Source: Salipiger mangrovisoli
GTDB lineage: Bacteria; Pseudomonadota; Alphaproteobacteria; Rhodobacterales; Rhodobacteraceae
NCBI RefSeq assembly: GCF_015223355.1
Contig: NZ_JADFFK010000002.1
Span: 124,001 to 188,000, forward strand
Length of the DNA: 64,000 nt
Direction: 5' to 3'
How positions within the stretch are numbered: position 1 is the stretch's first letter; every line of letters begins with the position of its first letter. Below, one piece after another: positions 1 through 9,218 of the stretch. The translations under genes and the position numbers were made by a program. The notes under the pieces are model-generated. The model was given only the letters and a program-made list of their open reading frames with translations. It made no database searches and was not told where the DNA came from.

Positions 1-406
1 TCTGCGCGAGCCCCAGCGGCACGGAGCCGAAGATGCGCGCGGTCATGGATTGCGTGCCGGAACGGCCGACGAAGATCATGCTTGCGCCGGCCTCCGAGGC
101 GATCTCGGCCACCAGCTCCACCACGGAGCCGTAGCGGATGCGGCAGTCCGCCTGCAGTCCCGCCGCGCTTACCTTGGCCAGCGCCGGGTCCAGGATCACC
201 TCCTTGGCCCGCGTCAGCTCTTCCTTGCGGCGGGCATGGCGCTCTTCGATTTCCTGAGGAGTCAGGAACTTGTAGGGCGACCATTCCAGGATATGGACGA
301 GCAGCAGGGCCGCACCGTCCTTCTTGGCCCGCGCGATTGCGTAATCGAGCAGACCGTCATCACCTTCCTTGTTTTCATAGGCGACGACAAACGTCTCTGT
401 TGCCAT
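1..406 (-). CDS. Universal stress protein (UspA family), 3' end cut by window edge
   Basis: The ATG at 406 is preceded by a GGGGA-type ribosome binding site. About 135 residues are visible before the window edge. The N-terminal beta strand reads ETFVVAYENKEGDDGLLDYA and the C-terminal part has the Usp ATP-binding signature G-x2-G-x9-G-S in VGRSGTQSMTARIFGS. Proteins of this family are cytosolic stress and nucleotide-binding proteins; the client or signal cannot be inferred here. It is transcribed away from the DUF2853 gene, with 259 bases between the two starts that must hold both promoters. Only a few C-terminal residues should be missing, since the family is usually about 140-150 residues long. 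Confidence 0.88.
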   Translation of the reverse strand, partial: MATETFVVAYENKEGDDGLLDYAIARAKKDGAALLLVHILEWSPYKFLTPQEIEERHARRKEELTRAKEVILDPALAKVSAAGLQADCRIRYGSVVELVAEIASEAGASMIFVGRSGTQSMTARIFGSVPLGLAQ

Positions 407-665
407 TGGATTTCCCCGGTTTCTGCGTCCTGAGAGCCCATTGCGATGCCCGTTTTCCGGGTCTGGATGGCAATGCACTCACGCGCCCATGCTGCGGGCG
501 GCATCACGGCTTTGTCACTAAAAAAAGGTTAACGCAAAGGCGCGTGGGTCGGCTGTGCAGAAAAAGAGAACGATTTTCTTCTTTTTATCAACAATCAAGG
601 CTGACTATAGTTCGCGCAGGGACGGTGGCGTTGCGCCGCCGGACCCCGTCCAAGAGGAGAGCGAC

Positions 666-1007
666 ATGGGCAAGCGAGACGAGCTGATCGAGAAATACGC
701 CGAGGATCTGCGCGACAAATGCGGCATGGAACCCGACATGGACCTGCTCACCAAGGTCACCATCGGCTGCGGTCCGTCGATCTACGACGCTGATGCAGCC
801 ACCGTGGCCGCCAGCCAGGACCATGAGCTCGAGACGGTGAAGGACAACTTCCTGGTCAAGAAACTGGGCCTCGCCGACGGGCCGGAGCTGATGGATGCAA
901 TCCACGCGGTGGTAGAGACCTACGGCCGCTCCGAACGCAACAAGTACCGGGCGGTGGTCTACTACATGCTGGTGAAGCATTTCGGCAAGGACAGCGTCTA
1001 CGCCTGA
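666..1007 (+). CDS. DUF2853 family protein
   Basis: A 113-residue acidic cytosolic protein. The start at 666 sits 7 bases after a strong GAGGAG site; the longer frame upstream has no such support. The sequence begins MGKRDELIEKYAEDLRDKCG and matches my memory of the small alpha-helical DUF2853 family common in alphaproteobacteria. No catalytic residues are obvious and the function is unknown. A TATAGT hexamer at 606-611 could be its -10 element, although no convincing -35 is seen. No operon partner: the next genes are on the other strand. Confidence 0.82.
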   Translation: MGKRDELIEKYAEDLRDKCGMEPDMDLLTKVTIGCGPSIYDADAATVAASQDHELETVKDNFLVKKLGLADGPELMDAIHAVVETYGRSERNKYRAVVYYMLVKHFGKDSVYA

Positions 1008-1197
1008 GCGACGCATCGAATTCTAGGCAGTTGGTCTTTGCTCCGGCTGGCCGGGCGTGGGATGATGGGACTCGGCCAGAACGGTCGGGTCCAGTTCCTC
1101 CGGAACGTGCGTGGGAGCACGCGGGGTGGTGCAGGGGTCCGGCCTATGGCTGGACTCCTGTCTTGCTTTCCGGCCCTTGCGCCTGCCCGTCGGTCTT

Positions 1198-1590
1198 TCA
1201 GAACAGCGCCAGCACCAGGCCGATCACCGCGCAGCCAAAGGTGGCGTAGCCGCCATCGATCAGCGTCAGCCTGAAGGGTCGCTGCCCGTAGGCATTGTTG
1301 ATCATGATCCAGGGCGAAATGAAGAACAGCCCGATCCCGAGCCCCGAAAGCAGCCCGGCCCCGGCGGTGACGATGCCCGCCTCGTGAAAGATGTGCCGCA
1401 TCATGCCTGCCACCAGCAGCATGGCGATGGCCGAGAGCACGAAGGGCAGCGGGCTGGCGTTCTTTGGCCTGCCGGTCTCGTCGCAGTCGATGCCCGAGGC
1501 TGCGAGCCAGGGTTTCGACAGGGTCATGTACCAGCCCGCGCCGAACAGCCATCCGGCCAGTGCCGCGACGATCACGCTGATGAATTCCAT
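1198..1590 (-). CDS. DUF1761 domain membrane protein
   Basis: A 130-residue protein with four predicted membrane segments (about residues 3-22, 49-66, 73-95 and 112-130). The N terminus contains the family-typical pattern AGWLFGAGWYMTLSKPWLAA, and ISPWIMINNAYGQRP follows the third segment, as in DUF1761 proteins. The role is unknown; the position is the inner membrane. It lies 73 bases downstream of the EVE gene in the same direction, so it could be a distal member of the tsaD operon or an independent gene. Confidence 0.8.
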   Translation of the reverse strand: MEFISVIVAALAGWLFGAGWYMTLSKPWLAASGIDCDETGRPKNASPLPFVLSAIAMLLVAGMMRHIFHEAGIVTAGAGLLSGLGIGLFFISPWIMINNAYGQRPFRLTLIDGGYATFGCAVIGLVLALF

Positions 1591-1663
1591 AGCGGCCTCC
1601 CTCGCTCACGCGGAAAAGCCTGCCGCAAAGGCGGCGCGCTGCCTAGCCGGTTTGCGGGCTGGA

Positions 1664-2083
1664 TCAGCCCTTCAGGCCGCCCTTGGCGCAGATATGCGCG
1701 AATTCGGCCGCGCTGACCGGCTGAACCGACAGGCGCGACTGTTTGATCAGCGCCATTTCGGACAACGCCGGGTCGCCCTTGATCTCGTCGAGCGTCACCG
1801 GCCGCGGCAGCTTTTCGATGGCCTTGATGTCCACGCAGTCCCAGCGCGGATCATCGGCCTTGCTGTCGGGGTGGGATTCGGCGCAGATCTCGACGATGCC
1901 CACCACCGCCTTCTCGCTTTGCGAATGGTAGAAGAAGCCGCGGTCGCCCAGCGTCATCTCGCGCATGAAGTTGCGCGCCTGGTAGTTCCGCACGCCGTCC
2001 CATTCCTCGCCCGTCTCGCCCTTGGCGACCTGGTCCTCCCAGGACCAGGTCGAGGGCTCGGACTTGAAGAGCCAGTATCTCAT
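1664..2083 (-). CDS. EVE (PUA-like) domain protein
   Basis: A 139-residue single-domain protein. It starts MRYWLFKSEPSTWSWEDQ, the hallmark N terminus of EVE proteins, followed by WDGVRNYQARNFMREM and the GFFYHSQSEKAVVGIVEI segment that lines the modified-base pocket in this fold. EVE domains bind modified bases in nucleic acid; the substrate here is unknown. It starts 4 bases after the YciI stop and so is almost certainly co-transcribed with tsaD, which modifies tRNA. That gives weak contextual support for an RNA-related role. Confidence 0.9.
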   Translation of the reverse strand: MRYWLFKSEPSTWSWEDQVAKGETGEEWDGVRNYQARNFMREMTLGDRGFFYHSQSEKAVVGIVEICAESHPDSKADDPRWDCVDIKAIEKLPRPVTLDEIKGDPALSEMALIKQSRLSVQPVSAAEFAHICAKGGLKG

Positions 2084-2087
2084 CGGC

Positions 2088-2366
2088 TCACCCGATGACC
2101 TTTTTCCAGGCGGTCAGCGTGACGCTTTCGAAGAGGCCCGCCAGCGCGTAGGGGTCCTTGTCGGCCCAGTCCTGCGCCGCGGCCATGTCGGCGACGTCGA
2201 GGATCACCAGGCTGCCTGCCATCTCGCCGGCGTCATCCAGCAGCGGGCCGGCCTGTGCCACGACGCCGGTGCGTTCGATATAGGCAAGGTGTTCGGCGCG
2301 GGTGTCCTTGCGGACATCGAGAGCACCGGGTTTGTCTTTGGCGACAAGCGCGACGAGCATGGTCAT
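2088..2366 (-). CDS. YciI family protein
   Basis: A 92-residue ferredoxin-like-fold protein. The sequence contains the family elements R-x2-H ([10 protein letters not shown]), a [19 protein letters not shown] strand-turn region and [16 protein letters not shown], where a conserved aspartate (DKDPY) is thought to act as the catalytic or binding residue in the family. The biochemical reaction is not established. The start overlaps the gpsA stop by 4 bases (ATGA), indicating translational coupling. Confidence 0.88.
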   Translation of the reverse strand: MTMLVALVAKDKPGALDVRKDTRAEHLAYIERTGVVAQAGPLLDDAGEMAGSLVILDVADMAAAQDWADKDPYALAGLFESVTLTAWKKVIG

Positions 2367-3322
2367 TCCTCCTTCAGGGGTCTGGAAAGAAGCTCATCGA
2401 GAGCTTCGGAAATGGTCACTTTGCCTTCGGTCAGCGCGGCGACAACGCCCGAGACGGGCATCGCCAGCGCCTCGCGCTCTGCCAGCGCGGCGACGGCGCG
2501 GGCGGTGGCGGCGCCCTCGACGGTGACCGACGGGTCGAAGCCTTCGGCGCGGCCGAGGGCCAGCCCGTAGCGATAGTTGCGCGACAGCTCCGAGGTGCAG
2601 GTGAGCGCCAGATCGCCAAGGCCCGAAAGCCCCGTAACAGTCTCTGGTTTCGCGCCGAGATGCACGGCGAGGCGGGTCATCTCGGCAAAGCCGCGGGTCA
2701 TCAGCGCGGCGCGCGCGCTGTCGCCAAACCCGGCGCCGATACAGGCGCCGCAGGCGATGGCCATGACGTTCTTCAGCGCGCCGCCGACCTCGGCGCCGGT
2801 GACATCGGTGCTGCGATAGAGCCGAAGCGTCTTTGTCGAAAGCACGTGCTGCAGCACCAGCCCCGCCTCGGCATCCTCGCAGGCCAGCGTCAGTGCGGTG
2901 GGCAGGCCGCGGGCGATATCGGCGGCAAAGCTTGGTCCGGTGAGGATCGCGGGCAGGGTGCCGGGCTTGGCATGGGCGATGACATGGCTCGGCCCCTCGC
3001 CGGTGGCCAGGTCGATGCCCTTGCAGCAGGCGACCAGCTTGCGGCCCTCGAGCGGGCTCTCGATCGACCCCAGGACGGCGGAAAGCGTCTGCATCGGCAC
3101 CGCCAGCAGCAGCGTCTCGGCGCTGGCGGCCCGCGCGAGGTCGGCGGTGATCTCGATGCCTTCGGGCAGGGTCACGCCGGGCAGGCGGGCGGTCTCGCGG
3201 CTCCGCGCCATCTCGGCCATGGTGCCTTCGTTGCGGCCCCAGAGCATGACCTGCCGGCCATCGCGGGCCAGCGCAACGGCCAGCGCCGTGCCGAAGGCGC
3301 CCGCGCCCAGAACGCCGATCAT
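2363..3322 (-). CDS. gpsA: NAD(P)H-dependent glycerol-3-phosphate dehydrogenase
   Basis: A 319-residue cytosolic enzyme that reduces dihydroxyacetone phosphate to sn-glycerol 3-phosphate, the backbone of phospholipids. The N-terminal Rossmann motif is [10 protein letters not shown] (residues 6-15), followed by [10 protein letters not shown] and the nucleotide-binding [11 protein letters not shown] segment. The catalytic lysine lies in [15 protein letters not shown], and the C-terminal helical domain contains [14 protein letters not shown] and RNYRYG. The length is normal for GpsA. It overlaps the tsaD stop by 4 bases and the YciI start by 4 bases. Confidence 0.96.
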   Translation of the reverse strand: MIGVLGAGAFGTALAVALARDGRQVMLWGRNEGTMAEMARSRETARLPGVTLPEGIEITADLARAASAETLLLAVPMQTLSAVLGSIESPLEGRKLVACCKGIDLATGEGPSHVIAHAKPGTLPAILTGPSFAADIARGLPTALTLACEDAEAGLVLQHVLSTKTLRLYRSTDVTGAEVGGALKNVMAIACGACIGAGFGDSARAALMTRGFAEMTRLAVHLGAKPETVTGLSGLGDLALTCTSELSRNYRYGLALGRAEGFDPSVTVEGAATARAVAALAEREALAMPVSGVVAALTEGKVTISEALDELLSRPLKEE

Positions 3323-4398
3323 GCCTTGGCTCCCTTCTTGCCTGAGCCGAGCAGCGGCGCAGCGGCGGTGTCGAGCGGCCAGCGCGGGCGGGCGGCGAGG
3401 GTCATGTCCGAGACTTCGCCCGCCGCCAGCAACTCACCGCCCGCATAGGCGATCATCGCGGCGTTGTCGGTGCAGAGCCGCAGTGGTGGCGCGGTGAAGG
3501 TCACGCCGTGCTCTTCGCAGAGCGCCTCGAGCGCGCCGCGCAGGGCTGTGTTGGCGGCGACGCCCCCGGCCACGGCCAGCGCCGGTTCTCCGGGGTTTTC
3601 CTCGAGATAGACCCGCAAGGCACGGCGGGTCTTCTCGGCCAGAACGTCGCGCACCGCGGCCTGGAACCCGGCGCAGAGATCGGCCACGTCCTGCCGGTGC
3701 AGCCCGCCCTGTTCCTCGATCAGCTTGTCACGCATCCGCAGCAGCGCGGTCTTCAGACCTGAGAAGGACAGGTCGCAGCCCTCGCGGTCGAGCAGCGGGC
3801 GCGGGAAGCGGAAGCGTTTCTCGTCGCCGGACGTCGCGGCTTCCTCGACCGAGGGGCCGCCGGGCTGCGGCAGGCCGAGCAGGCGGGCGGTCTTGTCGAA
3901 GGCCTCGCCGGGGGCGTCGTCGATGGTGCCGCCGAGGCGCTTGAAGTCCTGCGGGCCGCGCACGATCAGGAACTGGCAGTGCCCGCCCGAGACCAGCAGC
4001 ATCAGGTAGGGGAAGGCCAGCCCGTCGGTCAGCCGCGGCGTCAGCGCGTGGCCGGCAAGGTGGTTCACCCCGATCAGCGGCTTGCCTGTGGCCGCGGCGA
4101 TGCCCTTGGCCATCATCACGCCCGAGAGCACGCCGCCGATGAGGCCGGGGCCGGCGGTCACCGCGATGGCGTCAAGCTCGGTCACTGGAACCCCCGCCTG
4201 CACCAGCGCCTGTTCGATGGCGAGGTCGAGCTTCTCGGCATGGGCGCGGGCGGCAATCTCGGGCACCACGCCGCCAAAGGCCGCGTGCAGCTCGTTCTGG
4301 CCGAGCACCACCGAAGACAGGATCTCCTGCCCGCGCAGCACGGCGGCGGCGGTGTCGTCACAGCTGCTTTCCAGTCCGAGGATCGTCAGTTCAGGCAT
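3319..4398 (-). CDS. tsaD: tRNA threonylcarbamoyladenosine (t6A) biosynthesis protein TsaD
   Basis: A 359-residue member of the Kae1/TsaD family, which transfers the threonylcarbamoyl group to A37 of ANN-decoding tRNAs in complex with TsaB and TsaE. Seen directly are the N-terminal [14 protein letters not shown], the metal-binding pair in NHLAGH (His113 and His117), [24 protein letters not shown] and [13 protein letters not shown], plus the C-terminal [12 protein letters not shown]. The ATG at 4398 is preferred over a GTG two codons upstream. It is the first gene of the leftward operon and is divergent from hemD across 87 bases. Confidence 0.96.
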   Translation of the reverse strand: MPELTILGLESSCDDTAAAVLRGQEILSSVVLGQNELHAAFGGVVPEIAARAHAEKLDLAIEQALVQAGVPVTELDAIAVTAGPGLIGGVLSGVMMAKGIAAATGKPLIGVNHLAGHALTPRLTDGLAFPYLMLLVSGGHCQFLIVRGPQDFKRLGGTIDDAPGEAFDKTARLLGLPQPGGPSVEEAATSGDEKRFRFPRPLLDREGCDLSFSGLKTALLRMRDKLIEEQGGLHRQDVADLCAGFQAAVRDVLAEKTRRALRVYLEENPGEPALAVAGGVAANTALRGALEALCEEHGVTFTAPPLRLCTDNAAMIAYAGGELLAAGEVSDMTLAARPRWPLDTAAAPLLGSGKKGAKA

Positions 4399-4485
4399 CG
4401 GCACGTCCGTTGCATCCCTTTGTCCTTGCAGCTACCACCACAGCAAGGCCCTCACAATCCCGGCCCCCGCAATCCCGGAGCAAGG

Positions 4486-5286
4486 ATGCCAGATTCCCAG
4501 CCCTTCCTGCTGCTCACCCGCCCGCGCGCGGCCTCGCAGCGCTTTCTGGAAGGGATTCGTGCCGCGGGCGTGACGGGGATCGTGCCGCTGGTCAGCCCGC
4601 TGATCGAGGTCGAGACCACCGGCCCGCTGCCCGAGATGGCGGGGACGACCGGGCTGATCTTCACGTCCGCCAGCGGTGTGCAGGCCTTTGCCGAGCTGGG
4701 CGGCGCGGTGCTGCCGCTCTGCTATGCCGTGGGCGAGGCGACGGCGCGCGCGGCGCGCGGGGTCGGGTTCAGCCCGCGCGTGGCCGAGGGCGACGCGGAG
4801 TCGCTGCTGGCGCTGATCCTGGCCGAGCGGCCGGAGGGGCGGCTTGTGCACTTGCGCGGAACTCACGCGCGCGGCGATCTGGCGGCGCGACTCACTGCCG
4901 CGGGTCAGCCCTGCGCCGAGGCGGTGATCTACGACCAGCCGACTCGTCCCATGACGGATCAGGCCATAGCGGCCCTGCGCGGCTCAGTCCCGGTCATCGT
5001 GCCGCTTTTTTCACCGCGCAGCGCCCGGCTTTTCGCGGCGGCGGCAAGGGACGTTAACGCTACCGCGCCGCTTTTCGCCGCATATATGAGCGGGGAGGTG
5101 GAAGCAGCCCTCTCCGGCCTCTATGTTCTCGACTCAGAGATTGTTTTGCGACCCGACGCCGAGCTCATGCGTAAGGCAGTGGAAAAGCTCCTGGAATGCG
5201 CGCGGTCGCTTGTGGACCCCGGCGGGTCCGTGAAAAGTTATGAAAGTGACGCGAGGTCCGGAGAGGATCCGCAAGCGACAGATTGA
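4486..5286 (+). CDS. hemD: Uroporphyrinogen-III synthase
   Basis: A 266-residue protein that cyclises hydroxymethylbilane to uroporphyrinogen III in haem and cobalamin synthesis. The start ATG at 4486 follows GGAGCAAGG; longer frames upstream run through tsaD antisense and are not real. Visible features are the N-terminal LLTRPRAASQRF, the IFTSASGVQAF element with the conserved T/S-S-A-x-G-V pattern, HLRGTHARGDL, and VPLFSPRSARLF near the C terminus. This family is poorly conserved, so the neighbourhood (mitofilin-like gene and hemY) adds weight. The 3' end overlaps the next frame. Confidence 0.9.
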   Translation: MPDSQPFLLLTRPRAASQRFLEGIRAAGVTGIVPLVSPLIEVETTGPLPEMAGTTGLIFTSASGVQAFAELGGAVLPLCYAVGEATARAARGVGFSPRVAEGDAESLLALILAERPEGRLVHLRGTHARGDLAARLTAAGQPCAEAVIYDQPTRPMTDQAIAALRGSVPVIVPLFSPRSARLFAAAARDVNATAPLFAAYMSGEVEAALSGLYVLDSEIVLRPDAELMRKAVEKLLECARSLVDPGGSVKSYESDARSGEDPQATD

Positions 5287-6838
5287 AAGGGTGGACCGCG
5301 TGGCCGACAAGAAGAAGCCTTTAGACGACGCCAAGAAGCAGCCGGAGTCGGACCAGGGACAGCCCCCCGAAAGCATCGCCCCCGAGGAGGATGCCCCGGT
5401 GCGAGAAACCTCCGAAACGCCTGCTGCCGGTGCAGAGGAGAACCTCGCGGAGGAGGTGAAGAACGCCTCTGGAGCCGAGAGCCTCGAAGCCGAAGACACG
5501 GCGCCGGAAGAGAGCCTTGCGGACGAGAGCGGCGCCAAACCCGGCGAAGCGCCTGCGGCGGAAGGGGTCTTCGACGCCGACGATTCGCTCGCGACCGGTG
5601 AGGCCGACGATACGGTCGCGGAAGACGACCCGGCCCAGGAACCGGCCAGCTCGATGGAATCGATCCACACGGCGGGCGAACCCATGGACCTCGACAGCGA
5701 GACCGATATCGGCAAGCAGGCGGACACGCTGATTGCCGCTGGCGACGATAGCATTTCGCCCGACTTTGAGACGCTGGAGCCCGAAACGCCGTCGCCCGCC
5801 GCGGCCGCAGTGCCGCCACGCGAGGTGGTCCGCGAGACGGTGGTCGAGCGCAAGGGGGGCTTCGTGCCCATGGCACTTGGCGGCGTTCTCGCCGCCGCGC
5901 TCGGCTGGGGGGCGTCGAGCTACCAGTCCGGCAACTTCCCCTTCGGCGATGGCGGTGCGGCCTTCGAGGCGCAGACCGCCGCTTCGCTGTCGCAGCAGTC
6001 CGAGCGGATCGCCGCGCTGAGCGGCACCGTCGAGCAGACCGCCGCGCAGGTCGGCGGCATCGACCTTTCCGGTCTTGAAAGCGCCACGGCCGATCTTGGC
6101 CAGCGGATGCAGGCGGCCGAGGGTTCGGCGGCCTCGCTGGGCGAGCAGGTGACGCAGCTTCAGACCCGCATCGAAGAGATGCAGACCCAATGGCTGTCCG
6201 ACTCGGTCTCGCCCGAGGCCATGGCCGCGTATGAAAAGGCGCTGGCCGATGTGCGCAGCGCGATCGAGACGCAGCGCGCCGAGGTCGAGCAGATGACGCA
6301 GGAGGCGCTGGCCGCCAAGCAGACCGCCTCGGACCAGGCGATGCTGGCCAAGTCGCGCACGGCGCTCTCCGAGATCAACACCGCGCTCCGCGACGGTGCA
6401 GCCTATGCCGAGCCGCTCCAGGTGTTGCAGTCCAACGGCGTCACGGTGCCCGAAGGATTGGCGGCATCCGCCCCGGAAGGCGCGCCGACGCAGGCCGCCC
6501 TTGTCTCCGAGTTCCCGCCGGTGGCGCGCGACGCGCTTTCGGCGGCGCGCCGGGCCGAGGCGACCAACGAGGACACCGCCAGCCGGGTGACCACCTTCTT
6601 AGCCAACCAGCTCGGCGCGCGCTCTGTCGAGCCGCGCGAGGGGGACGACCCGGACGCGGTGCTGTCGCGCGCCGAGGCGGCGCTGCGCGCGGGCGATCTT
6701 GGCACCGTATTGAGCGAGCTTGCGGCCCTGCCCGAGCCGGCGCAGGCCGAGCTGTCGGGCTGGACGGCCCGCGCCGAGGCGCGCAAGGCGGCGCTCGACG
6801 GCGCGGATGCCGTTGCACAGACACTGAACCAGAACTGA
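5240..6838 (+). CDS. Mitofilin/Mic60-like inner-membrane protein (COG4223)
   Basis: Up to 532 residues. The order is a long acidic, low-complexity N-terminal region (Asp/Glu/Ala/Pro rich, cytoplasmic by inference), one membrane segment at about residues 208-230 (FVPMALGGVLAAALGWGAS), a long alanine/glutamine-rich coiled-coil region (about 245-400) and a C-terminal helical mitofilin-like domain. Alphaproteobacterial Mic60 homologues are known to sit between hemD and hemY, exactly as here. The start is uncertain: ATG 5240 overlaps hemD by 47 bases, while GTG 5300, 9 bases after AAAGG, would give a 512-residue protein beginning ADKKKP. Its role is inferred to be membrane shaping. Confidence 0.85.
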   Translation: MKVTRGPERIRKRQIERVDRVADKKKPLDDAKKQPESDQGQPPESIAPEEDAPVRETSETPAAGAEENLAEEVKNASGAESLEAEDTAPEESLADESGAKPGEAPAAEGVFDADDSLATGEADDTVAEDDPAQEPASSMESIHTAGEPMDLDSETDIGKQADTLIAAGDDSISPDFETLEPETPSPAAAAVPPREVVRETVVERKGGFVPMALGGVLAAALGWGASSYQSGNFPFGDGGAAFEAQTAASLSQQSERIAALSGTVEQTAAQVGGIDLSGLESATADLGQRMQAAEGSAASLGEQVTQLQTRIEEMQTQWLSDSVSPEAMAAYEKALADVRSAIETQRAEVEQMTQEALAAKQTASDQAMLAKSRTALSEINTALRDGAAYAEPLQVLQSNGVTVPEGLAASAPEGAPTQAALVSEFPPVARDALSAARRAEATNEDTASRVTTFLANQLGARSVEPREGDDPDAVLSRAEAALRAGDLGTVLSELAALPEPAQAELSGWTARAEARKAALDGADAVAQTLNQN

Positions 6839-6856
6839 GGGTAAGGGATCGTTTTC

Positions 6857-8434
6857 ATGCTTTGGTCACTTCTGAAAATCGTTCTCTTCGTCGCTGCCGT
6901 CGCGGGGCTGACCCTGGGCGCAGGCTACCTGATGGAAAGCCAGGGCGGCATCCAGGTCACCGCCGGCGGAATGGAATTCACCCTCGGGCCGCTGCAATCG
7001 GTGATTGCCGCCATCGTGCTGGTCTTCGTGCTGTGGGTGGTCTTCAAGCTGGTGTCGCTGCTCATCGCGGTGCTGAAGTTCATCAACGGCGATGACACTG
7101 CGCTGTCGCGCTATTTCGACCGCAACCGTGAGCGCAAGGGCTACCAGGCGATGTCCGAGGGGCTTCTGGCGCTGGCCTCGGGCGAGGGCAAGCTGGCCAT
7201 GGCCAAGGCGCAGAAGGCCGAGCGCTACCTGCACAAGCCCGAGCTGACGCAGCTGCTGACCGCGCAGGCCGCCGAGATGACCGGCGATAGCCGCAAGGCC
7301 GAAGAGGTCTACAAGGCCCTGATCACCAACGAGCAGACGCGCTTCGTCGGCATCCGCGGCATGATGAAGCAGAAGCTGGCCAAGGGCGACACGGACACCG
7401 CGCTGAAACTGGCCGAACGCGCCTTTGCCCTCAAGCCCAAGCACGAGGAAATCCAGGACCTGCTGCTGCAACTCCAGGCCTCGAAGCATGACTGGCAGGG
7501 CGCGCGCAGGACGCTCTCGGCCAAGCTCAAGCACGGGGCGCTGCCGCGCGACGTCTACCGTCGCCGCGACGCCGTTCTGGCGCTGTCGGAAGCCAAGGAC
7601 ATCATGGACGAGGACAAGCCGATCGAGGCCCGCGAGGCGGCGATCGCCGCGTCCAAGGGCTCGCCCGACCTGATCCCCGGCGCGGCGATGGCGGCGCGGT
7701 CCTACATCGCGCAGGACAAGCCGAAGCTGGCGACGCGGATCCTCAAGAAGGCCTGGTCGGTGCAGCCGCATCCGGACCTCGCGGCCGCCTTCGCCGAGAT
7801 CGCCCCCGACGAGACCCCGGCGCAGCGGATGAAGCGCTTCGGCACGCTTACCACGGTCAATCCCGAACACCGCGAGACCAAGCTGCTGAAGGCCGAGCTG
7901 GCGCTCGCCGCGGAGGATTTCCCCGAGGCGCGCCGCGCCGTGGGCAACCTTGCCGAGACCGAGCCGGATGCGCGTGTGCTCACCGTCATGGCGGCCATCG
8001 CCAAGGGCGAGGGCGCGGCCGAGCCGGTGGTGCGCGGCTGGCTGGCCAAGGCGCTCCTGGCGCCGCGCGGTCCGCAGTGGGTCTGCGACAAGTGCAACCA
8101 CATCCACGCCGAATGGGTGCCGGTCTGCGCCAACTGCGAGGGCTTCGACACGCTCAGCTGGCGCAGCCCGCCGCAATCGGACGTGGCCCCCGCCGGGGCG
8201 GAGATGTTGCCGCTGATCATCGGATCGCTCGAGGACCGTAGCGCCGAGGCGGAGGCGGCCGCAGAGGCCGAGGCGGCACCGGAGGTGCTGACGCCGAAGC
8301 CGGAGCCCGAGGTGGAAGCCGCGGAAAGCGCCGGGATTTCGCCCGATCCGAGGCCGGATGTCCCTGATGCCGAGACCGTTGAGGACATCGCGGAGGACCG
8401 CCGGGGCATGCCGGAACACGAGAAGGTAAAATAG
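6857..8434 (+). CDS. hemY: HemY-type TPR membrane protein with rubredoxin-like zinc ribbon
   Basis: A 525-residue protein with two N-terminal membrane helices (residues 1-25 and about 46-72), then a HemY_N domain and tetratricopeptide-like repeats over residues 100-390. At about residues 410-432 there is a zinc-ribbon motif, CDKCNHIH...CANCEGF, seen in alphaproteobacterial members and reminiscent of LapB. The tail is acidic and probably disordered. The genetic link to haem synthesis is traditional, but the biochemical function is not proven. It starts 18 bases after the mitofilin-like gene and ends 45 bases before a tRNA gene. Confidence 0.88.
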   Translation: MLWSLLKIVLFVAAVAGLTLGAGYLMESQGGIQVTAGGMEFTLGPLQSVIAAIVLVFVLWVVFKLVSLLIAVLKFINGDDTALSRYFDRNRERKGYQAMSEGLLALASGEGKLAMAKAQKAERYLHKPELTQLLTAQAAEMTGDSRKAEEVYKALITNEQTRFVGIRGMMKQKLAKGDTDTALKLAERAFALKPKHEEIQDLLLQLQASKHDWQGARRTLSAKLKHGALPRDVYRRRDAVLALSEAKDIMDEDKPIEAREAAIAASKGSPDLIPGAAMAARSYIAQDKPKLATRILKKAWSVQPHPDLAAAFAEIAPDETPAQRMKRFGTLTTVNPEHRETKLLKAELALAAEDFPEARRAVGNLAETEPDARVLTVMAAIAKGEGAAEPVVRGWLAKALLAPRGPQWVCDKCNHIHAEWVPVCANCEGFDTLSWRSPPQSDVAPAGAEMLPLIIGSLEDRSAEAEAAAEAEAAPEVLTPKPEPEVEAAESAGISPDPRPDVPDAETVEDIAEDRRGMPEHEKVK

Positions 8435-8479
8435 GCCTTTTCCTGCGGCGGCCCCGGTGCTAAGAGGCCGCCCACCAGT

Positions 8480-8555
8480 GCCGGTGTAGCTCAGCTGGTA
8501 GAGCACGTCATTCGTAATGATGGGGTCGGGGGTTCGAGTCCCTTCACCGGCACCA
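8480..8555 (+). tRNA. tRNA-Thr (anticodon CGU)
   Basis: A complete 76-base cloverleaf. The acceptor stem GCCGGTG pairs with CACCGGC, the D arm is GCTC/GAGC, and the anticodon stem CGTCA/TGATG encloses loop TTCGTAA with anticodon CGT at 8513-8515, which reads ACG. The T loop is TTCGAGT. The CCA end is encoded (8553-8555). It follows hemY closely and is followed by a strong terminator, so it may be transcribed with the hem operon or from its own promoter. Confidence 0.96.
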
Positions 8556-8581
8556 CGGTCTTCCAGAAGACCCGATGAAAC

Positions 8582-8610
8582 AAAGGGCCGCCCCCAGGGG
8601 TGGCCTTTTT
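8582..8610 (+). terminator. Rho-independent terminator after tRNA-Thr
   Basis: A GC-rich stem, AAAGGGCCGCCCC pairing with GGGGTGGCCTTT with G-U wobble, directly followed by TTTTT. It begins 27 bases after the tRNA end. Confidence 0.85.
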
Positions 8611-8635
8611 CGTTCGGCATCCAGGGCTGGAGGAA

Positions 8636-8697
8636 GGGGGCTCCGCCCCCGTCCGCTGCGCGGACTCCCCCGGGATATTTGGACCTAGAAGAAAGCG
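8636..8697 (+). repeat. Dispersed intergenic hairpin/CCCCGGGATATTTGG repeat, copy 1
   Basis: Two small perfect hairpins in tandem (GGGGGC/GCCCCC at 8636-8650 and GTCCGC/GCGGAC at 8651-8665) are followed by CCCCCGGGATATTTGGAC and CTAGAAGAAAGCG. A reversed copy of the second half occurs at 63301-63347. I recall this type of motif as frequent between genes in Rhodobacteraceae; copy number cannot be counted here. Together with the terminator it fills the 288 bases between the tRNA and the lrgA-like gene. Confidence 0.75.
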
Positions 8698-8843
8698 GTC
8701 GCGCGCGTTTGTCCGAGGCGGGACGGCGGTCGGATCAAGGCGCGGTGCGTGTCAGGGCGAGGGGGTCCGGGCGGCGGGCTCTCGACTTGTCCCTGCGGCG
8801 GACGCAGGTTGAGCGGAGCTGCCACCGCAAAGAGGTTCGTCCC

Positions 8844-9218
8844 ATGCCCGCCATCGTTTCCGGTATCATCGTCCTTCTGCTCTTCCAGCTCTGCGGCGAG
8901 GTGGTCTCGCGCATCTTCGCCCTGCCGCTTCCGGGACCGGTTCTGGCGATGGTCGCGCTGGTCGTCGGCATGGCGCTTTCAGAGCGGTTGCTGGCGCTGG
9001 TCCGCCCGGTGGCGAGCTTCCTGCTGCAGAACCTGTCGCTGCTCTTCGTGCCGGTGGGCGTGGGGGCGGTGGCGCGGCTGTCGGACCTGTCGGCGCATGC
9101 TCTGGCGATCGGCGTGTCGCTGGTCGGCTCGACGCTGCTGGCGATCTGCGTCGGGGCGGTGACCTTCGAGTATGTGGCGCGGCTCACCGGCAATGTCGAC
9201 GAGGAGGAGGAGGCATGA
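8844..9218 (+). CDS. lrgA: CidA/LrgA family membrane protein
   Basis: A 124-residue hydrophobic protein with four predicted membrane helices. The family pattern appears as FQLCGEVVSRIFALPLPGPV and LLFVPVGVGAVARL. CidA/LrgA proteins are holin-like membrane proteins; in Gram-negative bacteria some LrgAB pairs are linked to export of small carboxylates such as glycolate or pyruvate rather than lysis. The start ATG 8844 follows AGAGG by 9 bases; the longer frame upstream reads through the tRNA. It overlaps lrgB by ATGA, so the two are translationally coupled. Confidence 0.88.
   Translation: MPAIVSGIIVLLLFQLCGEVVSRIFALPLPGPVLAMVALVVGMALSERLLALVRPVASFLLQNLSLLFVPVGVGAVARLSDLSAHALAIGVSLVGSTLLAICVGAVTFEYVARLTGNVDEEEEA

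Noticed and set aside
1008..1197. Possible small gene between DUF2853 and DUF1761
   Set aside because: Short plus-strand frames here lack ribosome binding sites and have antisense-like composition.
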